Positions 34,007-42,062 are shown, numbered from the stretch's first letter. The stretch is 64,000 bases of DNA from Actinacidiphila yanglinensis (GCF_900107965.1 NZ_FNVU01000001.1:372001-436000); one strand, 5' to 3'. A program made the numbers and translations. Notes: generated from the sequence alone by a model not told the origin.

Positions 34007-34327
34007 ATGAGTGACGGTCCCATGAGTGACGGTCCCGGGGTTCCCACCCTGGCGGACGAGTTGAGGGAGCGGGCGGGATCCTTCGTCAACAACCACGTCG
34101 GCTTGTGGGTGGCGGTGGAGGACGACGCGACGCTCCTGCTGGCGGCCAACAACCCTGTGGATGTGTTCCAGGCTGCCGCGGACTGGCTCGCGGAAGGTGA
34201 CGCGCTGACGGTCACGGGGCTGACCTGGGAGGTCCAGGCGGGCGAACCGGCGTACGCCGCACGCTTGTTCCTGCGGCGCTCGGGGGAGGCGGATCTGCTG
34301 GCCGTGCCCGCGCAGGCCGCCACCTGA
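34007..34327 (+). CDS. Small hypothetical protein with duplicated start
   Basis: A 106-residue protein without recognised domain; the core NNHVGLWVAVEDDATLLLAANN and LTVTGLTWEVQAGEPAYAA looks like a small alpha/beta fold. A perfect 15-bp tandem duplication (ATGAGTGACGGTCCC at 34007 and 34022) doubles the start and the first five residues. The first ATG has GAGGAGG at the right distance, so it is chosen. A strong hairpin follows the stop. Confidence 0.65.
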   Translation: MSDGPMSDGPGVPTLADELRERAGSFVNNHVGLWVAVEDDATLLLAANNPVDVFQAAADWLAEGDALTVTGLTWEVQAGEPAYAARLFLRRSGEADLLAVPAQAAT

Positions 34328-34353
34328 GGAGCGGCTGCCCGTACCCGGACACG

Positions 34354-34398
34354 AACGTCCCCCTGGGGCCGCTTCCTTCGCGGCCGCAGGGGGACGTT
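34354..34398. terminator. Bidirectional hairpin terminator
   Basis: Arms 34354-34372 and 34380-34398, 19 bases each with a single mismatch, loop TTCCTTC; the outer part is AACGTCCCCCTG pairing with CAGGGGGACGTT. It lies between two convergent genes, 27 bp after one stop and 14 bp after the other. Confidence 0.85.
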
Positions 34399-34411
34399 GT
34401 CCTGATCGGCA

Positions 34412-34963
34412 TCACACGTACGCGTGCGGGCGGGGCTGCGGCGCGGGGGCGACCGCGGTGTCCCGGCGGGCCCGGGCGAGGTGGAGCTGTCCGCGGACGA
34501 CGATGGTGCCGAGGCGGACCACGACCTCACCGAAGGCCATCAGGATCAGCGCGACGACCCACGCCTGCGCGCTGGTGATGTGGTGGGTGGCGGAGAAGTG
34601 GGCGAGGTGGGTCTCGCCGGAGGCGTGGGAGGACCAGACGGCGAAGCCGAGGCGGAAGCCCATGCTGGCCACCCACAGGGCGGCGGCGCTGAGCGAGGCG
34701 CGGATGCGGACCTGGCCGTCGGCCACCCGCACCCGGGTGAGGAGGCCGCCGAAGAGGCCGAAGACGATGCCGGTGGCGGCGAACGTCCCTGCGAGCTCCA
34801 GGTCGTTGCCCGCGGTCGGGATGTGGTGGAGGTAGGTGGTCGCCGCCCAGCCGATGATGGCCAGCGGCAGCAGCACAGTCCGGGCGGTCAGCCGCTCCTC
34901 GCGCATCTGCCGGAAGACGATGAGGACGAGGACGATGTCGAGGATCCAGTCGGTGGTGGTCAT
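34412..34963 (-). CDS. Small multipass membrane protein
   Basis: A 183-residue protein with about five hydrophobic segments (WILDIVLVLIVF, TVLLPLAIIGWAATTYL, GTFAATGIVFGLFGGLLT, ALWVASMGFRLGFAV, WVVALILMAFGEVVVRLG) and a basic cytoplasmic tail. It resembles DUF1453/CcdC-like membrane proteins but this is not certain. Start 34963 is chosen; 34975 is an alternative. Function unknown. Confidence 0.7.
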   Translation of the reverse strand: MTTTDWILDIVLVLIVFRQMREERLTARTVLLPLAIIGWAATTYLHHIPTAGNDLELAGTFAATGIVFGLFGGLLTRVRVADGQVRIRASLSAAALWVASMGFRLGFAVWSSHASGETHLAHFSATHHITSAQAWVVALILMAFGEVVVRLGTIVVRGQLHLARARRDTAVAPAPQPRPHAYV

Positions 34964-35138
34964 GGCAACGAGCATCCGCTTCGACGGCCCCGCTTCCTTC
35001 AACCCACGGATGGAACGCGGGTGGAACCCGCATCTCCACCCCCCTTGCACCCGGCCCCGGTTGCCCCCGGCGCACGAAGGCGCGGGGCCCCTCGGTCCGA
35101 GCGATCCCGCCGACCTCCGCCGCGGACCGCTCGTCCCC

Positions 35139-35588
35139 TCAGCCCGGTTGGTGGCCTTGGGCGCCTGCTTCGAGGGTCGCGCGGAGGGTGGCCAGGGTCG
35201 AGGCGATGCGGGTCAGGTCGTCGGGGGGGATCGACGCGGTCAGTGAGCCGAGTGCGCTTTCGACGACGGGGCGGGATGCGGCCAACTGTTTCTCGCCCTC
35301 GGGTGTGAGGCGGAGGACGGACGAGCGGCGGTCCTGGGGGTGCGCCGCTCGCACGCACCAGCCCGCGGCCACCAGCCGGTCGACCGCCTTGCTGACGGCC
35401 CCCACGGTGATCGCGACCTCGCCGACGATGTCGAGCACGCGGCATCCCGGCACCCGGTCGATGATCTCCAGGAACTCGAACTGCCCGAGTCCCAGCCCTT
35501 GTTCGGCGCGCAGTCGTGCGCTCACCGCGTTGTACAGCCGGGTCTCGACGCGGACGAGGTCGGCGAAGATCGGGGTGACGTGGCTCAC
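35139..35588 (-). CDS. MarR-family transcriptional regulator
   Basis: A 149-residue winged-helix regulator: GLGLGQFEFLEIIDRVPGCRV, recognition region ITVGAVSKAVDRLVAAGWCVR and wing DRRSSVLRLTPEG. GTG 35588 is chosen because GGAG lies six bases upstream and the preceding frame is non-coding-like. Divergent from an alpha/beta hydrolase; the 107-bp intergenic region contains three palindromes of one type (35602-35669). A classical MarR arrangement: repression of the divergent enzyme and of itself, released by a ligand. Confidence 0.88.
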   Translation of the reverse strand: MSHVTPIFADLVRVETRLYNAVSARLRAEQGLGLGQFEFLEIIDRVPGCRVLDIVGEVAITVGAVSKAVDRLVAAGWCVRAAHPQDRRSSVLRLTPEGEKQLAASRPVVESALGSLTASIPPDDLTRIASTLATLRATLEAGAQGHQPG

Positions 35589-35601
35589 AGTTGCTCCAAT
35601 A

Positions 35602-35669
35602 GATTCCTGGGAATCATCTTCCGTGGAATGTGGTTGGGTCCAGGTGGATGGATTCCCCGGAATCCATCC
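35602..35669. promoter_or_regulatory. Three palindromic MarR operator candidates
   Basis: Site a: GATTCC-TG-GGAATC (35602-35615). Site b: TTCC-GT-GGAA (35619-35628). Site c: 11-bp arms around CC at 35646-35669 with the same TTCC-N2-GGAA core. Centres are 15 and 34 bp apart. All share TTCCNNGGAA and lie between the MarR start (35588) and the hydrolase start (35696). Confidence 0.75.
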
Positions 35670-35695
35670 TCGCATCCCGACCCATGGAGGCCCCC

Positions 35696-36610
35696 ATGTC
35701 ACGACAGCAGCGCGACGCCCTGGACGCCATGCTCCGCACCGCGCCCCGCGCGGAGACCCCGCCCACGCCCCAGGAGCAGCGCGACGGCTTCGCCGCAGCC
35801 ATGACCCGCCCCGCACCGCAGGACGTGGCCACCCGCAGGACCCTCCTGGGAGGACGGCCCACCCTGGAGCTGGAGCCGGCCGGAGCCTCCGGCCGCGGCC
35901 GGCTGCTCTACCTGCACGGCGGCGGTTACGTCATCGGCTCACCCGACACCCACGCCGGCCTGGCCGGCGAACTGGCCCGCCGCGCCGGGCTCCGAGCGAT
36001 GTCGGTGGACTACCGGCTGGCCCCCGAACACGCCTTCCCCGCGGCCGTCGACGACGGACTCGCCGCCTATCGCGAGCTGCTGGCGGCGGACACCGACCCG
36101 CGGAACCTCGTCATGGCCGGCGACTCCGCCGGCGCCGGCCTGAGCATCGCCACGCTGCTCGCGGCCCGCGAGGCCGGGCTGCCGCAACCGGCCGCCGTGG
36201 TCCTCTTCTCCCCCTGGGTCGACCTCACCCTCGGCGGAGCGAGCATCCATTCCAAGGACGACGCCGACCCGATCTTCACCGGAGCCGACCTGCGCGCCTA
36301 CGCCGATCTCTACGTCGGCGCGGGCGACCGGGCGCATCCCCTGGCCAGCCCGCTGTTCGCCGACCTCGCCGGGCTGCCCCCGCTCCTCGTGCAGGTCGGG
36401 GCGAACGAGGTGCTGCTCGACGACGCGGTCCGGCTGGCCGGCCGCGCCGCCGCCGACGACATCGAGGTCACCCTCGACGTCGGGCCCGGCCTGCCCCACG
36501 TCTTCCAGCACCACTACGACCGCCTCGACGAGGCCGACGCCGCACTCGACCGCGCCGCCCGCTTCCTCACCACCCACCTGGGCACCGAACGTCTCGCACC
36601 GGCCCGCTGA
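35696..36610 (+). CDS. HSL-family alpha/beta hydrolase (esterase)
   Basis: A 304-residue hormone-sensitive-lipase-type esterase: oxyanion motif HGGG at residues 74-77 (YLHGGGYVIGS), nucleophile Ser144 in AGDSAGAGLS, catalytic His268 in LPHVFQ, and the acid in the QVGANEVLLDD region. ATG 35696 has GGAGG five bases upstream. It is divergent from, and probably controlled by, the MarR regulator. Likely acts on short-chain esters; it could detoxify the MarR ligand. Confidence 0.88.
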   Translation: MSRQQRDALDAMLRTAPRAETPPTPQEQRDGFAAAMTRPAPQDVATRRTLLGGRPTLELEPAGASGRGRLLYLHGGGYVIGSPDTHAGLAGELARRAGLRAMSVDYRLAPEHAFPAAVDDGLAAYRELLAADTDPRNLVMAGDSAGAGLSIATLLAAREAGLPQPAAVVLFSPWVDLTLGGASIHSKDDADPIFTGADLRAYADLYVGAGDRAHPLASPLFADLAGLPPLLVQVGANEVLLDDAVRLAGRAAADDIEVTLDVGPGLPHVFQHHYDRLDEADAALDRAARFLTTHLGTERLAPAR

Positions 36611-36664
36611 AGCCGAACCCGGCGGCTCCCCCGTGAGGCCGGCGCGTCCCCTAACCTCGCGACT

Positions 36665-37195
36665 GTGCCCACCGACAGCGCCGCCTGCCACTGCGTCCTC
36701 TGCCAGGACATCGACGAACCGGACCCACGGACCCGGTCGACCGTCGACGTCATCCGGCAGCACGGGTGGCAGGTCGTCATGATCCCCGCCGACGACCTGG
36801 GACCCGGCTGGGCCTACACGATCGGCCTGTGGCACACCCACCGGATGCCCGAACTGGCGATGTTCGGCCTGGACGTCGGCCTCATGCAGACAGTGCTCAA
36901 CGACCTCGGCAGGCAAGCCGTCGAGGGACGGTCCCTGGAGGCCGGCCAGGAGCGGCACGACGTCGCGAGTGTCCCCGTCGCGCTCAGGACCGTCGGCTAC
37001 CGCTGGTACAAGGCGTTCTTCGGAACCGCGATCGGCTACTACCGCAAGCCGCCGTTCCCGGTCCTCCAAGTCGTCTGGTCCCGCGACGGAGTCTTCCCCT
37101 GGCAGCCCGGCGGGGAGGGACTGCTGAGCCACCAGCCCAGGCTGGACCTGCATCCCGACGACCACCCCGTCGGGGTGTGGACGCAGGAACTCTGA
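36665..37195 (+). CDS. DUF4262 domain protein
   Basis: A 176-residue protein starting at GTG 36665. The DUF4262 core is visible: HGWQVVMIPADDLGPGWAYTIGL, then MPELAMFGLD. The N-terminus CHCVLCQD has three cysteines that may bind metal. Function of the family is unknown. The left inverted repeat of the mobile element begins 86 bp after its stop. Confidence 0.82.
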   Translation: MPTDSAACHCVLCQDIDEPDPRTRSTVDVIRQHGWQVVMIPADDLGPGWAYTIGLWHTHRMPELAMFGLDVGLMQTVLNDLGRQAVEGRSLEAGQERHDVASVPVALRTVGYRWYKAFFGTAIGYYRKPPFPVLQVVWSRDGVFPWQPGGEGLLSHQPRLDLHPDDHPVGVWTQEL

Positions 37196-37280
37196 GCGGA
37201 CGCCGGCGGCGGTCACTTCGTGGACGAGGGTCACGTGGGGGCGGGTCGGGGAGTGGGCCCGGGGGCGGGGGCGGGGGCGA

Positions 37281-37300
37281 GGTCCTGTCCGGCGGATCAT
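37281..37300 (+). repeat. Left terminal inverted repeat
   Basis: GGTCCTGTCCGGCGGATCAT, one mismatch (T for C at the third base) to the right repeat. Lies outside any gene. Confidence 0.75.
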
Positions 37301-37352
37301 TTCGGGCTTGCAGGCATGCCCGGTGCGGATGAGTTGTCGTGGGCCGCAGCAG

Positions 37353-37877
37353 TCACGCGAACGACGGCCACCGGTCGGCGGCCCATTCCCGCCAGTCGAC
37401 CCAGCCAGGCGGGGGGCCAGCGACCCTGCGGCCCTCCAGCTCCGCCGCGTCGGGCTCCTCAAAATGCGCCCGCCCGTGCAGGACATCGGCCTCGGACATC
37501 GGCAACGTCTCCTGGGGGGTGGTCGCCCAGCGGTGGGCGATACGAGCGCGTTGGGTCTCATCGTCCACCGGCAGGTAGACCATGTGGAAGCGCGCCTCCT
37601 CGGCCTCCGCCAGCCAGCGGATCGCAGACCGTTCGTCGCGTGACCAGCAGCCGTAGTCCACGACGACGTTGGTGCCCAGTCTGAGCGCCTCCAAGGCGAG
37701 CCAGAGCATGCGCCCCTCCAGCACGTCGCGCTTCCCGTCCGCCTCCGCCTCGCCGAACAGGGGAATCATCCAGTCGTCGGGCGTCAGACGCAGCGCGCCG
37801 TGTTCCGCGGCGAGTTGCCGAGCCCGCGTGGTCTTTCCGGCCCCTGGCAGGCCGACCATCAGGAATAACGTGGTCAC
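37353..37877 (-). CDS. Zeta-toxin/Tmk-like P-loop kinase, TTA-containing
   Basis: A 174-residue AAA/P-loop kinase: Walker A GLPGAGKTT at about residues 9-17, TPDDWMIPLFGE, VVVDYGCWSRDERSA and VYLPVDDETQRARIAHR, the layout of small ATP-binding proteins common in streptomycetes. Start is GTG 37877; codon 4 (37866-37868) is TTA, so translation may require bldA. It lies between the left terminal repeat and the transposase, inside the element. No antitoxin is adjacent. Substrate unknown; could phosphorylate a small molecule. Confidence 0.82.
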   Translation of the reverse strand: MTTLFLMVGLPGAGKTTRARQLAAEHGALRLTPDDWMIPLFGEAEADGKRDVLEGRMLWLALEALRLGTNVVVDYGCWSRDERSAIRWLAEAEEARFHMVYLPVDDETQRARIAHRWATTPQETLPMSEADVLHGRAHFEEPDAAELEGRRVAGPPPGWVDWREWAADRWPSFA

Positions 37878-37929
37878 ACCAGATCGTGGCAGGGAAGCCG
37901 ATCAGGCGACCACCGTTTCGTCTGCCCGA

Positions 37930-38484
37930 TCACAGGCTGAGCCACAGGCGGATGGAGGCCACGGTGACAGTGCCGTGGAAGACGTGGGCGCGCTTGCCGT
38001 AGCGCGTAGCCACGACGCGGAAGTGCTTGAGCCGGTTGATCGTGCGTTCGACCTCGTTCCGGCGCTTGTATCTCTCCTTGTCGAAGCCCGCAGGCTGGCC
38101 TCCTCGACTTCCTCGGCGCCTGCGGTTGGCCCGCTGGTCCTTCGGTGCGTGCTGATGGGCTCGGCACGAGGTGGAGTCCACACTCACCATGCGCCAGTCG
38201 ATCCGACCCCGGGCGCCGGCATCGGCCTGGACAGCTTGCAGGATCCGCTCCCAGGTGACGTCCGCCGACCACCGGCGATGACGCTCATGGACCGTCTTCC
38301 AGCTGCCGAACCGGTTCGGCGGATCCCGCCACGGGACTCCCGTGCGGATCCGGAACAAGATCCCATTGATCACTGTTCGGTGGTCGTTCCAACGCCCGCC
38401 CCGGCCTCCGGACTTCGGCAGATGGGGCGTAAGCCGCGCCCACTCGTCATTCGTCGGATCGCCCCGCCCCATGAACCGAACCAT
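37930..38484 (-). pseudogene. IS5-family transposase with internal in-frame deletion
   Basis: A 184-residue remnant. The N-terminal DUF4096 part is intact (LTPHLPKSGGRGGRWNDHR, ILFRIRTGVPWRD, first catalytic Asp in SVDSTSCRAHQHA). It then jumps to PKDQRANRRRRGSRGG and the C-terminal part with the last catalytic Glu (NEVERTINRLKHFRVVATRY). From my knowledge of intact relatives (about 280 residues), roughly 95-110 residues including the second Asp (the GDKAYSS region) are missing, yet the frame is kept. It should be inactive. Confidence 0.85.
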
Positions 38485-38509
38485 GGCCCCCGCGCGAGGC
38501 GATCGTCAC

Positions 38510-38529
38510 ATGATCCGCCGGACAGGGCC
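38510..38529 (-). repeat. Right terminal inverted repeat
   Basis: Reverse complement is GGCCCTGTCCGGCGGATCAT, 19 of 20 identical to the left repeat. Its outermost base overlaps the stop codon of the methyltransferase gene (38529-38531). Confidence 0.75.
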
Positions 38530-39347
38530 TACCGGGGGCGGCGGCCCCAGGCGGAGATCATGGGGGAGGTCGCGAGGTCGAGGCGGCCGGTGGAGACGTT
38601 GGCGAGGTGCCGGTCGATCTCCTGGTCGGTGGCGAGCCCGGCCGACACCAGGCGGGTGCGGATCTGGCGCACGGTGGCGGCTTCGAGGGTCGTGCAGGCG
38701 GGCGACGTGATCGGGAAGTACGCGTCGGCGCGGACATCGTCGAGGCCGGCCTCGCGCAGGCGGCGCGGGAGGGTGCGCCCGTAGGCGAGGTCGGCGCCGC
38801 GCGCGGCCATCAGCTCGCGGAAGCCGGTGCGCAGCCGGTTGGCGAGCCGCTGCTCGGGCCCCGACTCGTCCGGGCACAGCAGCGGTTGGAGCCCGGGGTC
38901 GGCGTCCTCGACCAGCAGCACACCCCCGGGGCGCAACGCCTGGACCATCCGGCGCAGCGCCTCCGCGCGGTCGGTGACGTGGACCAGCACCAGGCGAGCG
39001 TGGACCAGGTCGAACCCGCCGGGCGGCGGCGGGTCGGCGGCGACGTCGTGCCGCAGCACCTCGACCACCCCGTCCGCGTCGGCGTCCCGGGCGGACTCGG
39101 TCCACGAGGTGTCGATGTCGGTGGCCACGACGGAACCGCCCGGGCCGACGCGCGCCGCCAGTCCCAGCGGCACGCTCGCGCCCCCGGCGCCGATCTCCCA
39201 GCACCGCATGCCCGCGGTGATGCCGAGCCGGTCGACGTGCCGGAAGGTCACGGGATCGAACAGCTCGGCCAGCGCGGCGAACCGGATGCCCGCCTCCGAC
39301 TGCTGGTTGTCGAGCAGGTACCCCTTGTCCGCGCCCTGGTCAGTCAT
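38529..39347 (-). CDS. Class I SAM-dependent methyltransferase
   Basis: A 272-residue protein: SAM motif I WEIGAGGASVPLGLA (with GAGG in place of the usual GCGTG), motif II VVATDIDTSW, motif III LRPGGVLLVEDADPG. Start 39347 overlaps the stop of the XRE gene upstream by eight bases, so they are co-translated. The stop TAG is completed by the first base of the mobile-element repeat, so the last residue or two may have been altered by the insertion. Substrate unknown. Confidence 0.82.
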   Translation of the reverse strand: MTDQGADKGYLLDNQQSEAGIRFAALAELFDPVTFRHVDRLGITAGMRCWEIGAGGASVPLGLAARVGPGGSVVATDIDTSWTESARDADADGVVEVLRHDVAADPPPPGGFDLVHARLVLVHVTDRAEALRRMVQALRPGGVLLVEDADPGLQPLLCPDESGPEQRLANRLRTGFRELMAARGADLAYGRTLPRRLREAGLDDVRADAYFPITSPACTTLEAATVRQIRTRLVSAGLATDQEIDRHLANVSTGRLDLATSPMISAWGRRPR

Positions 39348-40305
39348 GCGGCGAGTATCGCCGATCACGGCCGGGCGGCGGATCGCCCGCCGGGTCGTAC
39401 GCGCCGCCCGGCAGCGGGCGGGCGTGCTCGCGGCCCGCCTCCGCCTCCGCCTCCGGTGCCTGGGCCCGGAAGCCGAGGGCCGCCGCCTCGACGAGGGCCA
39501 GCGACGCGTCCGGGGGAAGGGCTGCCGCGCAGAGCAGGTCGTGGGTGAGGTGGGCGAGGTTGACGGCGCCGGGATCGGTGTAGTGGGTCCCGGTGTCATG
39601 GGTGGTGAAGTGGAGCGTGGGGGTCTCGTCCGCGTACGTCATCAGGCGCAGGGCGCCGTCGGTGCCGGTCGGGTGCGGGGTCGCGCCGAGGGGGAGGACG
39701 CGCACGGTGATGCGCTGGCGCCGTACGAGCGTGGCGATGCCGTGCAGTTGCTCGGCCATCGTGGCCGGGCTGCCGAGCACGCGGCGGAGCGCCGTCTCGC
39801 CCAGCACGACGAGGTAGCGGGGGCCGTGCGGGTCGTGCAGCACCGGCGTACGGGACAGCCGCGCCTCCCACCGGTAGCGGGTGGGACGGTCGGAGAGCAG
39901 CGGCGCGTACGTGTCCGCTACGGCCGCCGCGTACGCGTCGGTCTGGAGCAGGCCCGGGACGAGCGCGGCGTCCCACTCCTTGATGGTGGCCGCGAGCCGT
40001 TCCCAGTCGGCGAGCGGGGTCAGCCGGTCGGGGTTGGGCGCGGAGCGGCCCGCGCTGATGTTCCGGGTGAAGAACCCGCCGGTGTCCAGCAACTCGTCCA
40101 GCGCGGCGGCCAGTTCCGGGTCGAAGCGCCGCTCGCCCTGCTCGATGCGGGCCAGGAACGACAACTCGATGTGCAGCTTCTCCGCCAGCTCGCCCAGCGT
40201 CAGCCCGCCGCGCTCGCGGTAATACCGCAACTCCGCCCCGTACAGGGCCCGGGCGGACAGCGACGGGTCCAGTTTCCTCGCGGTGAATCGGCCGGGATTG
40301 GCCAT
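39340..40305 (-). CDS. XRE regulator with DUF5753 domain (WhiJ/Scr1-like)
   Basis: A 321-residue protein. HTH LTLGELAEKLHIELSFLARIEQGERRF near residues 35-62, then the DUF5753 region: EWDAALVPGLLQTDAYAAAV, YRWEARLSRTPVL. These regulators usually pair with a DUF397 partner; none is attached here, but one lies in the divergent unit (41262). ATG 40305 has AAGGAG upstream. It is co-transcribed with a methyltransferase, an unusual partner. Confidence 0.85.
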   Translation of the reverse strand: MANPGRFTARKLDPSLSARALYGAELRYYRERGGLTLGELAEKLHIELSFLARIEQGERRFDPELAAALDELLDTGGFFTRNISAGRSAPNPDRLTPLADWERLAATIKEWDAALVPGLLQTDAYAAAVADTYAPLLSDRPTRYRWEARLSRTPVLHDPHGPRYLVVLGETALRRVLGSPATMAEQLHGIATLVRRQRITVRVLPLGATPHPTGTDGALRLMTYADETPTLHFTTHDTGTHYTDPGAVNLAHLTHDLLCAAALPPDASLALVEAAALGFRAQAPEAEAEAGREHARPLPGGAYDPAGDPPPGRDRRYSPHD

Positions 40306-40486
40306 CGGTGGAACTCCTTCGAGAAGTTGTCCGGCTTCAGAGACAAGCGTGCGGCCGGTCCGCGCGGGTGTTCCTGTCGCTGCGTGACGGCTACTTTGCT
40401 TTCCGTGCCCAAGCGTGGGGCGCGCGAAGGACGGGCAACAAGTCGCGGCGAGTGACAAATGACGCGGCACGAAAGGGAGTTGAGTC

Positions 40487-41287
40487 ATGGCCATGGCTTA
40501 CGGTCAGTGGCTGCGCGAGCAGCGCAAGAAAGCCGGGATGACTCAGGAGGAGCTGGCGCGGGCGGCGACCATGACGCGGACCCACATCGCCCACATCGAG
40601 GCCGGCCGCCGCTGGCCCTCCGAGGAGGACGCCCGACGCCTCGACGCCGCCCTGAACACCGGTGACGTGCTGACGAGTTTCCTGCCCACCGGAAAAGGGG
40701 CGCCCGTCGCGGACCACTTCGAGACGGCACGGCAACTGGAACAACAGGCCACAGTCATCCGCGAGTTCGCGTTGTCCTACGTTCCGGGAATCCTCCAGAC
40801 GGAGGCGTACACGCATGCGGTACTTCGCTCGGCCTATCCGCCTCTGAGTCGAACGGACCGTGACCTGAGGGTCGTCACGCGAATGGAGCGGGCCGGTCTG
40901 CTCGCGAACGAGACCACGCCGATCATCTGGGTGTTGCTGGACGAGGGAGTTCTGCGCCGTCCGATCGGGGGCCCCGAAGTCATGGCCGTACAACTCGCCC
41001 ATGTGGCGGCCTTGGTGGAGACCGAGCGCATTCGGCTGCATATCCTGCCGTTCGCCGTCGGCATGCATCCGCTCCTCCACAGCATGCTGTCCCTGATGTG
41101 GTTCGAGGACCAACCACCCGCGGCCTACGTCGAAGCGCTGTACACCGGCAAATTGCATGACAGCCCGGCGATGGTCCAGCGGATGCAGGCCGCGTACGAC
41201 GCTGCCCTGGGTGACGCGCTGCCCATGCGAGAGTCACTTGCCCTCTTGAGGGCGACGGCGAATGATTACGAACATGCATACCACTGA
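40487..41287 (+). CDS. XRE regulator with DUF5753 domain, paired with DUF397 gene
   Basis: A 266-residue protein. HTH MTQEELARAATMTRTHIAHIEAGRR at residues 18-42 and DUF5753 motif FALSYVPGILQTEAYTHAVL. ATG 40487 has GGGAG seven bases before. Its 3' end overlaps the DUF397 gene by 26 bases. WhiJ-like/DUF397 pairs act in development and antibiotic control in Streptomyces and may behave like a regulator with a small modulator. Confidence 0.88.
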   Translation: MAMAYGQWLREQRKKAGMTQEELARAATMTRTHIAHIEAGRRWPSEEDARRLDAALNTGDVLTSFLPTGKGAPVADHFETARQLEQQATVIREFALSYVPGILQTEAYTHAVLRSAYPPLSRTDRDLRVVTRMERAGLLANETTPIIWVLLDEGVLRRPIGGPEVMAVQLAHVAALVETERIRLHILPFAVGMHPLLHSMLSLMWFEDQPPAAYVEALYTGKLHDSPAMVQRMQAAYDAALGDALPMRESLALLRATANDYEHAYH

Positions 41288-41495
41288 CGTCGCGATCTCC
41301 ACCGCCTCTTCATTGACGGGCTGGCGCAAGTCCAGCTACAGCGGGCACGACAACGGCAGTTGCGTCGAGGTCGCAGACGGCCACCGGGACATCCCGGTAC
41401 GGGACTCCAAGGACCCGCACGGTCCCGCGCTCCTCTTCCCCGCCGCCTCCTGGACCGCCTTCATCGCGGACATCAAGAGCGGGCGCCTGGACTGA
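41262..41495 (+). CDS. DUF397 protein, small partner of the XRE regulator
   Basis: A 77-residue DUF397 protein: LTGWRKSSYSGHDNGSCVEVAD and VRDSKDPHGPALLFPAASWTAFI are the family hallmarks. ATG 41262 or ATG 41274 could start it; both lie inside the end of the XRE gene. The Scr1/Scr2 and WhiJ-type loci have the same arrangement. Confidence 0.9.
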   Translation: MITNMHTTDVAISTASSLTGWRKSSYSGHDNGSCVEVADGHRDIPVRDSKDPHGPALLFPAASWTAFIADIKSGRLD

Positions 41496-41609
41496 CCGAA
41501 ACCGGGCCCGTTCCCGCCGTGTCCGATGGCGTATCACCGTCGTTGAGGTGATACGGACAGGAGACGATGCCGGGCACACTCGGTCCGGCGCCTGAGGGGA
41601 CTGGGGACC

Positions 41610-42062
41610 GTGGGTGAGGGATTTCTGGGACGGCTCGGGGCACGCGCCCGCCGGTTGACCGGTGGCGGGGCGGGACCCGAGCCCGACCACATGTGGGGGT
41701 CGAAGCGCGGTCCGGAACCCCGGGCCGACAGCATGCGGGGGTACACCCCCGACCCCTGGCCGGAAGGGCTGGCCGCGAGCCCGCACCACTGGCGGGAGTG
41801 CGAACCGGTCATCCTGACGGCGGAACGGGAGGACAGCGAGGCGGCCTCCGTCCCGCCGTGGGAGGCGGAGGTCGGGGCGCGGCGGACCGCCGAGGCGATG
41901 AAGGCGGTGATCGCCCGGCTTCAGCCGTCCGAGCAGGACGAGTTCCGGCTCGCCTTCCACCGGATGTGCTGCCTGAACTCCCGTGACTCCCATGACCTGC
42001 TGGTCACGGAGCAGGTCGTCGGGATGGTGCGCGCCGAGCTCCAACGCCCGGAGTACAGCTGA
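41610..42062 (+). CDS. Hypothetical protein
   Basis: A 150-residue soluble protein from GTG 41610 (GAGGGGAC upstream). It has a Gly/Pro-rich start and a helical C-terminal half (ARRTAEAMKAVIARLQPSEQ, then FRLAFHRMCCLNSRDSHDLL). No domain recognised. Confidence 0.6.
   Translation: MGEGFLGRLGARARRLTGGGAGPEPDHMWGSKRGPEPRADSMRGYTPDPWPEGLAASPHHWRECEPVILTAEREDSEAASVPPWEAEVGARRTAEAMKAVIARLQPSEQDEFRLAFHRMCCLNSRDSHDLLVTEQVVGMVRAELQRPEYS

Larger units (their letters stand above)
37281..38529. mobile_element. IS5-type element with 20-bp terminal inverted repeats and an enclosed kinase gene
   Basis: The left end 37281-37300 (GGTCCTGTCCGGCGGATCAT) and the reverse complement of 38510-38529 match at 19 of 20 bases. 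Between them lie, on the minus strand, a transposase gene with an internal deletion (37930-38484) and a complete P-loop kinase gene (37353-37877). In an ordinary IS5-type element the transposase nearly fills the interval, so the kinase looks like a passenger. No target duplication is evident. The right end supplies the G of the TAG stop of the neighbouring methyltransferase. Confidence 0.65.

Noticed and set aside
37353..37877. Zeta-toxin of a toxin-antitoxin pair
   Set aside because: P-loop kinase fold only; no epsilon-type antitoxin adjacent.
37872..37930. A second candidate end of the mobile element between kinase and transposase
   Set aside because: Only about 8 of 12 bases resemble the right end; the 20-bp match at 37281 is far better.
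37277..38533. Target-site duplication around the mobile element
   Set aside because: Bases before 37281 (CGA) and after 38529 (TACC) do not match; none can be claimed.
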